33,502 nucleotides of DNA from Sphingobium quisquiliarum P25 (GCF_000445065.1 NZ_ATHO01000052.1:1-33502), one strand, 5' to 3'. Positions 1 through 8,435 are shown, counted from the stretch's first letter. Notes: generated from the sequence alone by a model not told the origin. Numbers and translations: made by a program.

Positions 1-398
1 AAGGCGAAGGCGCCCAGGATCAGGATGGCGAAAAGGAAGTTGATCGCCGGACCCGCCGCCACGATCGCCGCGCGCTGCCACAGCGGCTTGGCGGGAAAGC
101 TTTCCGCCCGGTCGCGCGCCGACATTTCCAGCCAGGCCGGATCGGTCTGGCTGGCGGCGTTCATGTCGCCCTTGAACCGCACATAGCCGCCCAGCGGCAG
201 CGCGCCGATGCGCCATCGGGTGCCGCGCTTGTCGACCCAGGCGGCGATTTCCGGCCCGAACCCGATCGAAAAGGCTTCCGCCTTCACCCCGCACCAGCGG
301 CCGACCAGATAATGGCCCAGCTCATGCACGAAGACGAGCGGGCCGATGACCGCGACAAAGGCGAGGACGGTCAGCAGGAAACCCGGATTCTGGATCAA
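1..398 (-). CDS. rseP: Site-2 zinc metalloprotease RseP (partial, N-terminal part)
   Basis: The visible N-terminal ~132 residues belong to an M50 site-2 protease, a multipass inner-membrane enzyme that cuts anti-sigma factors (RseA type) in the envelope stress response and clears signal-peptide remnants. A first hydrophobic segment carries the zinc motif HELGH at about residues 25-29, followed by the family's GFGP stretch and a second hydrophobic segment (INFLFAILILGAF) at the window edge. The active-site Asp and PDZ domains lie outside the window. No ATG fits. I choose TTG at 398, which overlaps the dxr stop codon (TTGA) and gives MIQNPGFLLTV, matching how this family usually begins; a GGAAAG stretch lies about 9 nt upstream. 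It is the last visible gene of the rpsB-dxr run. Identity is secure; the start is likely. Confidence 0.93.
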   Translation of the reverse strand, partial: MIQNPGFLLTVLAFVAVIGPLVFVHELGHYLVGRWCGVKAEAFSIGFGPEIAAWVDKRGTRWRIGALPLGGYVRFKGDMNAASQTDPAWLEMSARDRAESFPAKPLWQRAAIVAAGPAINFLFAILILGAFA

Positions 399-1552
399 GC
401 AGTCAATCTTTCCATCACTTGCCCCGCCATGGCTCGCGCCCGTGCATCCACTTCCAGCACGTCTTCGATCCGGCAAGGCGCAGCCGCGCTATAGCGGTTC
501 AAGACATCCTCCACAATCATGGCGATATCAAGGAAGCCGATGGCGCCTTTCAGGAAAGCGGCGACCGCGACTTCATTGGCCGCGTTCAGAATGGCCGGAG
601 CCGCCCCGCCCTGCCCGGCCGCATGCCGCGCCAGGCGAAGCGCGGGAAAACGTTCCGGGTCCGGCGCTTCGAAATCGAGCCGCCCCGCCCGCGCCAGGTC
701 CAGCGGCTGGCACGGCGTCTCCATCCGCTCCGGCCAGGCGAGCGCGCTCGCGATCGGAATGCGCATGTCGGGCGAGCCAAGCTGCGCCAGGGTCGAACGG
801 TCGCGATATTCCACCATCGAATGGATGATGGACTGCGGATGGACCAGTATCTCGATCCGGTCGAGCCCGATGGGAAAGAGGTGCGCAGCCTCGATCAGTT
901 CCAGCCCCTTGTTCATCATCGTCGCGCTATCGACGCTGATCTTCGCGCCCATCGACCAGTTGGGATGCGCCACCGCCTGCGCCGGGGTGATGCCGCGCAT
1001 CTCCTCCCGCGAGCAGGTGCGGAACGGGCCGCCGCTCGCCGTCAGGATGATCCTTGCCACATCGTCCAAGAGGCTTCCGGCAAGGCATTGAAATATGGCA
1101 TTATGTTCGCTATCGACCGGCAGCAGCGCCGCACCGGACTGCGCCGCCGCCTCCATCATCAGCGCGCCCGCTGACACCAGCGATTCCTTGTTCGCCAGCG
1201 CGACCGTGCCGCCCGCTTTCAGCGCCGCCATGGTGGGGCGCAGCCCCGCGCAACCGACGATCGCCGCCATGCTCCAGTCAGCGCCCGCCTGTGCGGCCTC
1301 CACCAGCGCCTCTTCGCCAGCGGCGGCCTGCACGCCCGACCCCTGCAACGCATCCTTGAGCGCGCCGTACAGGCCTTCATCGCCGATCACCGCGATGCTC
1401 GCGCCGCAGTCGCGCGCGGCGGCGGCCAGCCCGCCGACATCGCCAAAGGCCGTCAGCGCCACCACTTCGAACGCATCGCGATCGCGCCGGATCAGGTCCA
1501 GCGTGGACGTGCCCACGGAGCCGGTCGCTCCGAAAATCGAAATCTTGCGCAT
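395..1552 (-). CDS. dxr: 1-deoxy-D-xylulose 5-phosphate reductoisomerase
   Basis: Converts DXP to 2-C-methyl-D-erythritol 4-phosphate with NADPH, the committed step of the MEP isoprenoid pathway, in the cytoplasm. The 385-residue length is normal for the family. Visible motifs: the NADPH-binding GATGSVG at residues 8-14, ANKES at 120-124, the metal-binding DSE at 147-149, SGGPF at 173-177, HPNWSMG with the active-site loop His at 197, and NKGLE with the third acidic ligand at 218. The start ATG overlaps the cdsA stop (TGATG), and the end overlaps rseP, so the three genes are translationally linked. It supplies precursors for the undecaprenyl-PP made by the nearby uppS. Confidence 0.97.
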   Translation of the reverse strand: MRKISIFGATGSVGTSTLDLIRRDRDAFEVVALTAFGDVGGLAAAARDCGASIAVIGDEGLYGALKDALQGSGVQAAAGEEALVEAAQAGADWSMAAIVGCAGLRPTMAALKAGGTVALANKESLVSAGALMMEAAAQSGAALLPVDSEHNAIFQCLAGSLLDDVARIILTASGGPFRTCSREEMRGITPAQAVAHPNWSMGAKISVDSATMMNKGLELIEAAHLFPIGLDRIEILVHPQSIIHSMVEYRDRSTLAQLGSPDMRIPIASALAWPERMETPCQPLDLARAGRLDFEAPDPERFPALRLARHAAGQGGAAPAILNAANEVAVAAFLKGAIGFLDIAMIVEDVLNRYSAAAPCRIEDVLEVDARARAMAGQVMERLTA

Positions 1553-2328
1553 CAGCCGAGCACCAACACCAAATAAAGCAGCGCTGCGAGGGGCGCGACG
1601 GCCGCCACGCCGTCCAGCCGGTCCAGCACACCGCCATGGCCGGGCAGCAGAGTGCCGCTGTCCTTCACGCCCGCCCTGCGCTTCATCGCGCTTTCAAGCA
1701 GGTCGCCCAGTTGCGCCGCCACCGCGAGCAGCCCGCTGGCGGCGGCAAGCTCGACCGGCAGACCGGCCAGGCGATGGAGCAGGAACCCGGTGGCCAGCGC
1801 GGCAAGCACCCCGCCGCCCAGCCCCGCCCAGGTCTTGGACGGGCTGACTCGCGGGGCCAGCTTGGGCCCGCCGATCGAGCGGCCAGCGAAATAAGCCCCG
1901 ATGTCGGTTGCCCATACCAGCGCCAATGCCCAGAAAGCGAGCAGCAGCCCATAGCTGTCGGGCGTCTGCTGCCGCAGATAGAGCAGCGCCATCACCGGCA
2001 GGACGACATAGGGAATGCCCAGCGCCAGGCGGACGGAACGCGTCACCAGCAGCACGAAGAAAAACGCCGCCGCGCCCAATGTGAACGCGACCCAGGATAC
2101 ATTGGCGGCCAACGGGCACAGCAGCGCCAGCGGCACCGACACCGCGAACATGGCCAGCCGCCTTTCTTCGGGCGTCGCGCTCACAAGCGCGCCCCATTCC
2201 CCCTGCATCAGCACGCCCGCCACCACCAGCAGCAGCCAGAACAGGAAACCGCCGGAATAGAGCGCAGCCGACGCCAGAAGGATCAGCGCGACGCCAACGA
2301 TCGTGCGGGTGCGAAGCTCGCTGGACAT
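1552..2328 (-). CDS. cdsA: Phosphatidate cytidylyltransferase (CDP-diglyceride synthase)
   Basis: Makes CDP-diacylglycerol from phosphatidate and CTP in the inner membrane, feeding all phospholipid synthesis, including PssA/Psd encoded further right. The protein is about 258 residues with many hydrophobic segments. The family signature near the C-terminus is complete: SAMKRRAGVKDSGTLLPGHG followed by GVLDRLD, about residues 213-240, with the catalytic Lys-Asp and His-Gly-Gly elements. The PRVSPSKTW block lies about residues 159-167. I prefer ATG at 2328 (MSSELRTRT). A GTG at 2337 overlapping the uppS stop (GTGA) is an equally possible start that adds three residues; neither has a strong Shine-Dalgarno. 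It sits tightly between uppS and dxr. Confidence 0.95.
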   Translation of the reverse strand: MSSELRTRTIVGVALILLASAALYSGGFLFWLLLVVAGVLMQGEWGALVSATPEERRLAMFAVSVPLALLCPLAANVSWVAFTLGAAAFFFVLLVTRSVRLALGIPYVVLPVMALLYLRQQTPDSYGLLLAFWALALVWATDIGAYFAGRSIGGPKLAPRVSPSKTWAGLGGGVLAALATGFLLHRLAGLPVELAAASGLLAVAAQLGDLLESAMKRRAGVKDSGTLLPGHGGVLDRLDGVAAVAPLAALLYLVLVLG

Positions 2329-2333
2329 GGCGC

Positions 2334-3113
<780 letters not shown>

Positions 3114-3157
3114 CAGAAGAGAAGATGTGCGATGGACACGGGCGGAAGGACCCCGGC

Positions 3158-3715
3158 TCAGCGGCCGAGAATTTCCTTCTCCTTGGCCGCAGCCGCCGCA
3201 TCGATATCGGCGATGGTGCTGTCGGTCAGCTTCTGCACCTCGGTTTCCATGCGCTTGCGCTCGTCCTCGCTGATCTCGCCCTTCTTCTCATCGGTTTTCA
3301 GGCTGTCCATGCCGTCGCGGCGGACGTTGCGCACGGCGACGCGCGCGCCTTCGGCATATTTGCTGGCGAGCTTGGCCAATTCCTTGCGGCGTTCCTCGGT
3401 CAGGTCCGGGATCGGCAGGCGCAGCGTCTGGCCGTCAACGATCGGGTTGAGGCCAAGGCCCGCCGAACGGATCGCCTTGTCGACCGGGCCGACATTGCTC
3501 TTGTCCCACACCTGAACGGACAGCATGCGCGGTTCCGGCGCGGAGACGGTCGCGACCTGGTTGAGCGGCATGTGCGCGCCATAGACCTCGACCGTCACCG
3601 GATCGAGCAGCTGGATATTGGCGCGGCCGGTGCGCAGACCCGCCAGGTCTCCTTTCAGCGATTCGACGGCGCCATGCATGCGGCGTTCGAGATCGGCTTT
3701 GTCATATTGGGCCAT
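3158..3715 (-). CDS. frr: Ribosome recycling factor
   Basis: With EF-G and IF3 it splits post-termination ribosomes so they can be reused. The 185-residue length is typical. Visible family features are the N-terminal helix ([20 protein letters not shown]), the RTGRAN segment at about 28-33, the [16 protein letters not shown] hinge region, and the long C-terminal helices with RRKELAK and VRNVRRD. The start ATG is preceded by AGGAG about 11 nt upstream; this lies inside the last codons of pyrH, so the two genes are probably translationally coupled. It is part of the rpsB-tsf-pyrH-frr run found in most bacteria. Confidence 0.97.
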   Translation of the reverse strand: MAQYDKADLERRMHGAVESLKGDLAGLRTGRANIQLLDPVTVEVYGAHMPLNQVATVSAPEPRMLSVQVWDKSNVGPVDKAIRSAGLGLNPIVDGQTLRLPIPDLTEERRKELAKLASKYAEGARVAVRNVRRDGMDSLKTDEKKGEISEDERKRMETEVQKLTDSTIADIDAAAAAKEKEILGR

Positions 3716-3720
3716 GTTGT

Positions 3721-4446
3721 TCAGCGCTCCTGATTTTGCACGATCGTCGCCACCCCGTCCCCGGCCAGCACCTTTGCCAGATTGCCGGTTTCGCGAATGT
3801 TGAACACGACGATGGGAATATTATTTTCGCGGCAGAGCGCAATGGCGCTCGCATCCATGACCTTCAGATTGTCGTTCAGCACCTTGTCGAAGCTGATCTG
3901 GTCATAACGCGCCGCATCCGGCACCTGCTTGGGATCGGCATTATAGATGCCATCGACGCTGGTGCCCTTGAACAGCGCATCGCAGTTCATTTCCGCCGCG
4001 CGCAGTGCCGCGGTCGTGTCGGTGGTGAAGAAGGGGCTGCCGGTGCCCGCCGCGAAGATGACGATCCGGCCCTTTTCCATGTGCCGCACCGCCTTGCGCC
4101 GGATATAGGGCTCGCACACGGACGCCATCGGGATCGCCGACTGGACCCGCGTGTCGTAACCGATCTTTTCCAGCGCATTCTGCACCGCCAGCGCGTTCAT
4201 GACGGTCGCCAGCATGCCCATATAATCGGCGCTCGCCCGGTCGAATCCCTTGGCCGCGCCCGCCAGCCCGCGGAAGATATTGCCGCCGCCCACGACGACG
4301 CACAGTTCAAAGCCCGCATCCTTGGCCGCCGCGATCTCGGTCGCGACGCGGTTCACCGTCTCCGGCTCGATACCGAACTGCCCTTGCCCCATCAGCACTT
4401 CGCCCGAGAGTTTCAGCAGGATGCGCTTGAAGGGCGGGCGAGTCAT
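3721..4446 (-). CDS. pyrH: Uridylate kinase (UMP kinase)
   Basis: Phosphorylates UMP to UDP with ATP; a hexameric amino-acid-kinase-fold enzyme of pyrimidine nucleotide synthesis, usually GTP-activated and UTP-inhibited. The 241-residue protein starts [20 protein letters not shown], the standard PyrH N-terminus with the phosphate-binding KLSGE. Further motifs are [10 protein letters not shown] and the [19 protein letters not shown] block that binds nucleotide. An in-frame ATG at 4503 would add 19 residues ([16 protein letters not shown]...) that do not resemble the family, so ATG at 4446 is chosen. The 171 nt gap to tsf holds a candidate promoter, so pyrH-frr may be transcribed both with and without rpsB-tsf. 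Confidence 0.96.
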   Translation of the reverse strand: MTRPPFKRILLKLSGEVLMGQGQFGIEPETVNRVATEIAAAKDAGFELCVVVGGGNIFRGLAGAAKGFDRASADYMGMLATVMNALAVQNALEKIGYDTRVQSAIPMASVCEPYIRRKAVRHMEKGRIVIFAAGTGSPFFTTDTTAALRAAEMNCDALFKGTSVDGIYNADPKQVPDAARYDQISFDKVLNDNLKVMDASAIALCRENNIPIVVFNIRETGNLAKVLAGDGVATIVQNQER

Positions 4447-4519
4447 GTGGCGGAAAGATCCATTACAAGCGGGCAAGGAAATGGCGCGCACCTTAGGCAG
4501 CACGCGCCATGATGTGAAG

Positions 4520-4547
4520 TCCTTAGCGTCCGGCGCGGACTTGTCGA
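4520..4547 (-). promoter_or_regulatory. Candidate sigma-70 promoter for pyrH
   Basis: On the minus strand a TCGACA-like -35 (4542-4547) is followed by a 16 nt spacer and TAAGGA (4520-4525) as -10, in the tsf-pyrH gap. The TAAGG core resembles the -10 proposed for rpsB. By-eye match only; no start site is known. Confidence 0.35.
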
Positions 4548-4617
4548 GAAGCCTTGGCCTCCCGATGTCGTCCGAACCGAACGCTCTGTCAGATACAGCG
4601 GCTGATGCGGCGGGCGC

Positions 4618-5544
4618 TCAAACGCCCGCAGCGGCGGCGACTTCGGCCGCGAAGTCGCTCGTTTCCTTCTCGATGCCTTCGCCGAGCTGGAAACGGACAT
4701 AGTTTTTGAGCGTGATCGACGCGCCCGCACCCTTCGCCGCCTTGGCGACGACGTCGGCGACGGGGGTCTTGTTGTCCATCACGAACAGCTGCGACAGCAG
4801 GGCGTTTTCCTTGGCGTACTTGGCCACCGCGCCATCGACCATCTTGGCGACGATTTCGGCGGGCTTGCCCGATTCGGCGGCCTTTTCAGCGGCGATGGCG
4901 CGCTCCCGCTCCAGCAGGGCGGGGTCGATATCGGCCGACGACAGCGCCAGCGGGAAAGCGGCGGCGATGTGCATCGCGATCTGCTTGCCCAGCGGCTCCA
5001 GCACATCGGCAGGCGCATCGCCTTCCAGCGCGACCAGCACGCCGATCTTGCCCAGGCCCGGCGCGGCGGCGTTGTGGACGTAGGGAACGACGACGCCCTG
5101 GCTCACTTCCACCTGGCCGACGCGGCGCAGCGTCTGGTTCTCGCCGATGGTGGCGATGTTCGACACCAGCTTTTCGGCGATCGTGCCGCCAGCCGGGTGC
5201 GCCTGGTTCGACAGCGCCTCGGCGTCCGAAACGCCGCTCTGCAAGGCGACCTGCGCCACGGTGCGCACGAAATCCTGGAACTGGTCGTTCTTGGCGACGA
5301 AGTCGGTTTCGCTGTTCACTTCGACGGCAACGCCCTTGGTGCCGGCGACGGCGACGCCGACCAGGCCTTCGGCAGCGGTGCGGCTGGACTTCTTCTGCGC
5401 GGCGGCGAGGCCCTTGGCGCGCAGCCAGTCGACGGCCGCTTCCATGTCGCCATTGGCTTCGGCGAGCGCCTTCTTGCAGTCCATCATGCCCGCGCCGGAA
5501 CGGTCGCGCAGTTCCTTGACGGCGGCGGCGGTAATCTCGGCCAT
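4618..5544 (-). CDS. tsf: Elongation factor Ts
   Basis: Nucleotide exchange factor that regenerates EF-Tu-GTP from EF-Tu-GDP in translation. The 308-residue length fits the family. The N-terminal UBA-like domain carries the signature [16 protein letters not shown] (about residues 12-27), and the core domain has the conserved SETDFVAKN motif that contacts the EF-Tu nucleotide site. The start is well set: TAGGAG lies 6 nt before ATG at 5544. It follows rpsB by 99 nt, the usual pairing. A perfect 10 bp hairpin lies in that gap. Confidence 0.98.
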   Translation of the reverse strand: MAEITAAAVKELRDRSGAGMMDCKKALAEANGDMEAAVDWLRAKGLAAAQKKSSRTAAEGLVGVAVAGTKGVAVEVNSETDFVAKNDQFQDFVRTVAQVALQSGVSDAEALSNQAHPAGGTIAEKLVSNIATIGENQTLRRVGQVEVSQGVVVPYVHNAAAPGLGKIGVLVALEGDAPADVLEPLGKQIAMHIAAAFPLALSSADIDPALLERERAIAAEKAAESGKPAEIVAKMVDGAVAKYAKENALLSQLFVMDNKTPVADVVAKAAKGAGASITLKNYVRFQLGEGIEKETSDFAAEVAAAAGV

Positions 5545-5580
5545 GTTTCGGCTCCTAAAAGTTTAAGGTTCAAATAAGCA

Positions 5581-5611
5581 CTAGGGCGCGGTCCGGTGGA
5601 GCGCGCCCTAG
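5581..5611 (-). terminator. Hairpin between rpsB and tsf (attenuator or processing site)
   Basis: CTAGGGCGCG at 5581-5590 pairs perfectly with CGCGCCCTAG at 5602-5611 across an 11 nt loop. No run of U follows on the minus-strand transcript (it continues TGCTTATTTG), so it is not a clear intrinsic terminator. The pairing is seen directly; its role in lowering or processing tsf mRNA after rpsB is an inference. Confidence 0.5.
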
Positions 5612-5643
5612 CCTGTCAATCTTGCAGTTCGAAGACCGCGGGA

Positions 5644-6402
5644 TCAGGCCTGGACGGCGACCTCTTCGGCTTCCGGCTCGTCCAGAGCGCCCAGATCGAC
5701 GCCCGAAGCCTGCTGCGCGCCGCGGTTGCCCTTGGTCGCGGCGGCGGCGACGGCGTCGCAATAGAGGCGGATCGCGCGGCTGGCGTCGTCATTCGCCGGA
5801 ACCGGGAAAGCGATGCCATCGGGCGAGACGTTCGAATCGAGGATCGCGACGACCGGGATGCCCAGCGTGTTGGCTTCCTTGATCGCCAGTTCTTCCTTGT
5901 TGGCGTCGATCACGAACATGACATCGGGGATGCCGTTCATGTCGCGGATGCCGCCCAGCGAAAGCTCCAGCTTCTCGCGCTCGCGGGTCATCTGAAGGAC
6001 TTCCTTCTTGGTGAAGCCGTGGGTGTCGCCCGACAGCTTCTCTTCCAGGGTCTTCAGACGCTTGATCGAACCGGAAATGGTCTTCCAGTTGGTGAGCATG
6101 CCGCCCAGCCAGCGATGGTTGACGAAATGCTGGCCCGACTTGCGGGCGGCTTCGGCGATCGGGTCCTGCGCCTGGCGCTTGGTGCCGACGAACAGCACCT
6201 TGCCGCCAGCGGCGACGGTCGCCGACACGAAGTCCAGCGCACGGCCGAACAGCGGCACGGTCTGCGACAGGTCAAGGATGTGGATGCCGTTGCGCTCGCC
6301 GAAGATGTACGGCTTCATGCGCGGGTTCCAGCGGTGGGTCTGGTGGCCGAAGTGAGCGCCGGCCTCGATCAATTGGTGCATGGTGACGACAGGAGCCGCC
6401 AT
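5644..6402 (-). CDS. rpsB: 30S ribosomal protein S2
   Basis: Structural protein of the small subunit, needed for S1 binding and mRNA positioning. The protein is about 252 residues. The N-terminal signature [20 protein letters not shown] is complete, followed by [20 protein letters not shown] and the [13 protein letters not shown] block. The C-terminal ~25 residues are acidic and Ala-rich ([13 protein letters not shown]). Two ATGs lie close together; ATG at 6402 is chosen because AAGGAG at 6410-6415 is 7 nt from it but only 1 nt from the ATG at 6408. It heads the rpsB-tsf-pyrH-frr-uppS-cdsA-dxr-rseP series. A sigma-70-like promoter and a structured ~90 nt leader lie upstream. Confidence 0.98.
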   Translation of the reverse strand: MAAPVVTMHQLIEAGAHFGHQTHRWNPRMKPYIFGERNGIHILDLSQTVPLFGRALDFVSATVAAGGKVLFVGTKRQAQDPIAEAARKSGQHFVNHRWLGGMLTNWKTISGSIKRLKTLEEKLSGDTHGFTKKEVLQMTREREKLELSLGGIRDMNGIPDVMFVIDANKEELAIKEANTLGIPVVAILDSNVSPDGIAFPVPANDDASRAIRLYCDAVAAAATKGNRGAQQASGVDLGALDEPEAEEVAVQA

Positions 6403-6492
6403 AATCATTCTCCTTCCGGTTCAACCTCTGGGAATCAGGAACTGGGGCGTCACGCCGTCAGCACCGGATATGTGCGATTCCCATGTGGAATG
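6403..6492 (-). promoter_or_regulatory. rpsB 5' leader with short hairpins, possible S2 autoregulatory site
   Basis: The predicted ~90 nt leader contains two inverted repeats: ATTCC/GGAAT around a short loop at 6477-6491 and GGCGT/ACGCC at 6446-6456, before the Shine-Dalgarno at 6410-6415. Ribosomal protein S2 is known to regulate its own operon in other bacteria. Whether this leader is such a site is an inference; the repeats themselves are short. Confidence 0.3.
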
Positions 6493-6498
6493 GCGCGC

Positions 6499-6527
6499 CC
6501 CTTAGCGCGCACGGCTGGGGGAGGCAA
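6499..6527 (-). promoter_or_regulatory. Candidate sigma-70 promoter of rpsB-tsf
   Basis: On the minus strand TTGCCT (-35, 6522-6527) is separated by exactly 17 nt from TAAGGG (-10, 6499-6504), placing transcription start near 6492 and giving a ~90 nt leader. The -35 box lies 3 nt from the oppositely oriented -35 of the LexA-box promoter. Matched by eye. Confidence 0.55.
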
Positions 6528-6530
6528 GGC

Positions 6531-6561
6531 TTGACTTGCTCCAAAGAATGGAACATATAGG
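6531..6561 (+). promoter_or_regulatory. Candidate promoter of the small membrane protein gene
   Basis: A strong -35, TTGACT at 6531-6536, is followed by an AT-rich stretch at 6554-6561. The best -10 readings are CATATA (17 nt spacer) or TATAGG (19 nt spacer). The LexA-type box at 6551-6565 covers this -10 region, the arrangement expected for a LexA-repressed promoter. Confidence 0.5.
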
Positions 6562-6565
6562 GAAC
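6551..6565 (+). promoter_or_regulatory. LexA operator (alphaproteobacterial SOS box)
   Basis: GAAC at 6551-6554 and GAAC at 6562-6565 are separated by exactly 7 nt. Read on the other strand this is GTTC-N7-GTTC, the direct-repeat LexA box known from alphaproteobacteria such as Caulobacter and Rhodobacter. A further GAAC follows at 6571-6574. It overlaps the -10 region of the promoter facing the 75-codon gene at 6650, so repression of that gene by LexA is the natural reading. It also lies about 60 nt upstream of the predicted rpsB start in the other direction. Confidence 0.65.
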
Positions 6566-6610
6566 ATTCGGAACAAAGCGCGGCTCAGCCCCGTTTCGAC
6601 CGGCAATAGA

Positions 6611-6624
6611 GGAACAGTTGTTCC
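6611..6624. repeat. Palindrome GGAACAGTTGTTCC in the leader of the small membrane gene
   Basis: GGAACA and TGTTCC are perfect inverted arms around 2 nt. It lies between the LexA box and the start at 6650, within the predicted transcript. It could be a second protein-binding site or chance; it does not fit the GTTC-N7-GTTC direct-repeat rule. Confidence 0.4.
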
Positions 6625-6649
6625 GTCGCAAATATGAAAGTGAGCGCCC

Positions 6650-6877
6650 ATGTTCACCATTATTGCAGCCACCATTTTCCTGGCGGCCTTCCTGCTGGCG
6701 GCAGGCACGATCGTTGGCATGTTCGCCCTTTACCGGGACAAGATGATCGCGGCCCTGCTGTTCGAACCCATTCCCCAGGAAGCGCCCGTCTACCGCCTGC
6801 GGATCAGCCGCCGCCGCGCCACGCCGGACGCGCGCACCCCGGCGCGTCCCCTGCCCGCATCCATCTTCGCCGCCTGA
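6650..6877 (+). CDS. Small single-pass membrane protein under a putative SOS promoter
   Basis: I do not recognise a named family. The 75-residue protein has one strong transmembrane segment at about residues 3-27 (Ile/Ala/Leu/Phe-rich, with a Gly-Thr-Ile-Val-Gly patch), then YRDKMIAALLFEP and a basic, Pro- and Arg-rich tail (RLRISRRR at about 49-56, then several Pro/Arg pairs). The positive-inside rule suggests the tail is cytoplasmic. ATG at 6650 follows a weak GTGAG-type Shine-Dalgarno. A LexA-type box and a TTGACT -35 lie upstream, so DNA-damage induction is likely. By analogy with small SOS-induced inner-membrane division inhibitors of Caulobacter (SidA), a checkpoint role is possible, but nothing in the sequence proves it. 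The gene is convergent with pssA, with only 11 nt between the stop codons. Confidence 0.7.
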   Translation: MFTIIAATIFLAAFLLAAGTIVGMFALYRDKMIAALLFEPIPQEAPVYRLRISRRRATPDARTPARPLPASIFAA

Positions 6878-6888
6878 GGACGTGAAGG

Positions 6889-7668
6889 TCAGGCAGCGGC
6901 TTTGGACTGCTGCTGCCGCCGGACGCGTGCGTAGGACATGATGCCGAACGGGATCGTCGCCACATAGACGGCCGAAAGCGCCAGCAGCGTCAGCCAGGGA
7001 TCGGTGATCAGCAGCGCGGCCAGCAATCCGGCAACCGCGATCGCCTCCAGCCGGATGCGCTTGCGCAGCCGCAGCGCCGACCAGCTATAGGTCGCGATGC
7101 TGGAAATCATCAGGAAGGCGGTGAAAGCCGTCCACGGCGCCACCACATACCAGGCGCGGAAGATATCTTCCCCCGTCACCAGCCACAGATAAAGCGGTAC
7201 GAAGGCGAGCCCAGCCCCGGCGGGCGCGGGAACGCCGGTCAGGAACCCGGCCGATTTATGCGGCTGTTCGTCAGCGTCGATATTGGCGTTGAACCGGGCG
7301 AGCCGCAGCGCGCAGGACAGCGCATGGGCCAGCGCGAAGATCCACCCGAATTTCGGCATGGCATGCAGCGCCCACAGATAAAGGATCAGCGCCGGAGCCA
7401 CGCCGAAGGCGATGGAGTCCGACAGCGAATCCAGCTCCGCCCCGAAGCGGCTTTCCCCGCGCAGCAGCCGCGCGATGCGGCCGTCCAGCCCGTCCAGTAT
7501 CCCCGCGATGATGATCAGCGTCACCGCCCATTCCCACCGTTCCGCGATGGCGTAGCGCACGCCGGTCAGGCCGCAGCACAGCGCCATGGCCGTGACCGCG
7601 TTGGGCGCGACCATCCGCAGGGTGATGCCACGGCGCAGGCCGCGCGGGATGGCGCGCCGCTGCCTCAC
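6889..7668 (-). CDS. pssA: CDP-diacylglycerol-serine O-phosphatidyltransferase
   Basis: Transfers phosphatidyl from CDP-diacylglycerol to serine, giving phosphatidylserine, the substrate of the Psd encoded just upstream. This is the membrane-embedded CDP-alcohol phosphotransferase type. The family motif is complete: D62-G63, A66-R67, G76, D80 and D84 (DGRIAR, then G-AEL-D-SLS-D). Several hydrophobic helices surround it. The 259 residues begin at a GTG whose first four bases overlap the psd stop (GTGA), so translation is coupled. The basic N-terminus ([13 protein letters not shown]) suits a cytoplasmic start. Serine is the likely acceptor, supported by the psd partner. Confidence 0.95.
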   Translation of the reverse strand: MRQRRAIPRGLRRGITLRMVAPNAVTAMALCCGLTGVRYAIAERWEWAVTLIIIAGILDGLDGRIARLLRGESRFGAELDSLSDSIAFGVAPALILYLWALHAMPKFGWIFALAHALSCALRLARFNANIDADEQPHKSAGFLTGVPAPAGAGLAFVPLYLWLVTGEDIFRAWYVVAPWTAFTAFLMISSIATYSWSALRLRKRIRLEAIAVAGLLAALLITDPWLTLLALSAVYVATIPFGIMSYARVRRQQQSKAAA

Positions 7669-8399
7669 TGCTGGATACCCGAAATGACGCGCGCGTCGCC
7701 GATCTGCCCCAGGATCGTCTCTCCCGCGACGGTCCGCTGCCCCAGCACCACGCGCGGCGCCGTGCCAGCGGGCAGATAGACGTCGACGCGGCTGCCGAAG
7801 CGGATCAGGCCGATGCGCTGCCCCGCCGCGATCAGGTCGCCCGGCTTCACAAAGGGGACGATCCGGCGCGCGACCAGGCCCGCAATCTGGGTAAAGCCCA
7901 CGCGCACGCCGTCATGCCGCTCGATCAGGATATGCTGCCGCTCATTATCCTCGCTCGCCTTGTCCAGATCGGCATTCAGGAACTTGCCCGAAATATAGAC
8001 GACCGACTTCACCATCCCGCCGATGGGCGTGCGGTTGATGTGGACGTCGAACACGCTCATGAAGATGGAAACGCGCACCATCGGCTGGTCGCCCAGGCCA
8101 TCCGGCCCCGCCATCTCGCGCGGCGGCGGCACGCGCTGGATCAGCGTCACCAGACCGTCGGCGGGCGCGATGATCGCCCGCTCGTCCTGCGGCACCGCGC
8201 GCACCGGGTCGCGGAAGAAGGCAAAGACCCAGATCGTCACGATCACCATCAGCCAACCGGGAATCTCCCATCCGACCAGGAACAGCACCAGGGTGATCGC
8301 CACCGCGATCAGGCCGAACTTCACGCCTTCGGGATGAACCGTGGGGAAGCGCCACTTCACATTGCCGCCCAGGGCGACGGTGATTTCGTCATTTTCCAT
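7665..8399 (-). CDS. psd: Phosphatidylserine decarboxylase proenzyme (short form)
   Basis: Decarboxylates phosphatidylserine to phosphatidylethanolamine at the inner membrane; the proenzyme cleaves itself to form a pyruvoyl group. The 244-residue protein is of the short type. Motifs: two hydrophobic stretches at about 29-43 and 48-62, FFRDP at 61-65, APADG at 78-82, FDVHINRTP at 117-125 and the cleavage site Gly202-Ser203 in [11 protein letters not shown]. The reading frame stays open upstream, but those residues do not look like Psd, and [19 protein letters not shown] is a plausible start. No Shine-Dalgarno precedes ATG 8399. A good promoter ends so close to it that the mRNA may be leaderless. 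It forms an operon with pssA. Confidence 0.95.
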   Translation of the reverse strand: MENDEITVALGGNVKWRFPTVHPEGVKFGLIAVAITLVLFLVGWEIPGWLMVIVTIWVFAFFRDPVRAVPQDERAIIAPADGLVTLIQRVPPPREMAGPDGLGDQPMVRVSIFMSVFDVHINRTPIGGMVKSVVYISGKFLNADLDKASEDNERQHILIERHDGVRVGFTQIAGLVARRIVPFVKPGDLIAAGQRIGLIRFGSRVDVYLPAGTAPRVVLGQRTVAGETILGQIGDARVISGIQQ

Positions 8400-8406
8400 G
8401 GCATCG

Positions 8407-8435
8407 TCTTTAGGCACAGTCACTTGGGCTGACAA
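8407..8435 (-). promoter_or_regulatory. Candidate promoter of psd-pssA, predicting a leaderless mRNA
   Basis: On the minus strand TTGTCA (-35, 8430-8435), a 17 nt spacer and TAAAGA (-10, 8407-8412). Transcription would begin about 7 nt after the -10, near 8399-8401, that is at or next to the psd start codon. This agrees with the absence of a Shine-Dalgarno there. Confidence 0.45.

Noticed and set aside
4610..4629. GCGGGCG/CGCCCGC hairpin at the tsf stop codon as a terminator
   Set aside because: It overlaps coding sequence and no U run follows on the minus strand.
6634..6885. Alternative 83-codon frame overlapping the small membrane gene
   Set aside because: Its product has no coherent segment, while the frame from 6650 gives a clean transmembrane helix plus basic tail. 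The frame from 6650 is preferred.
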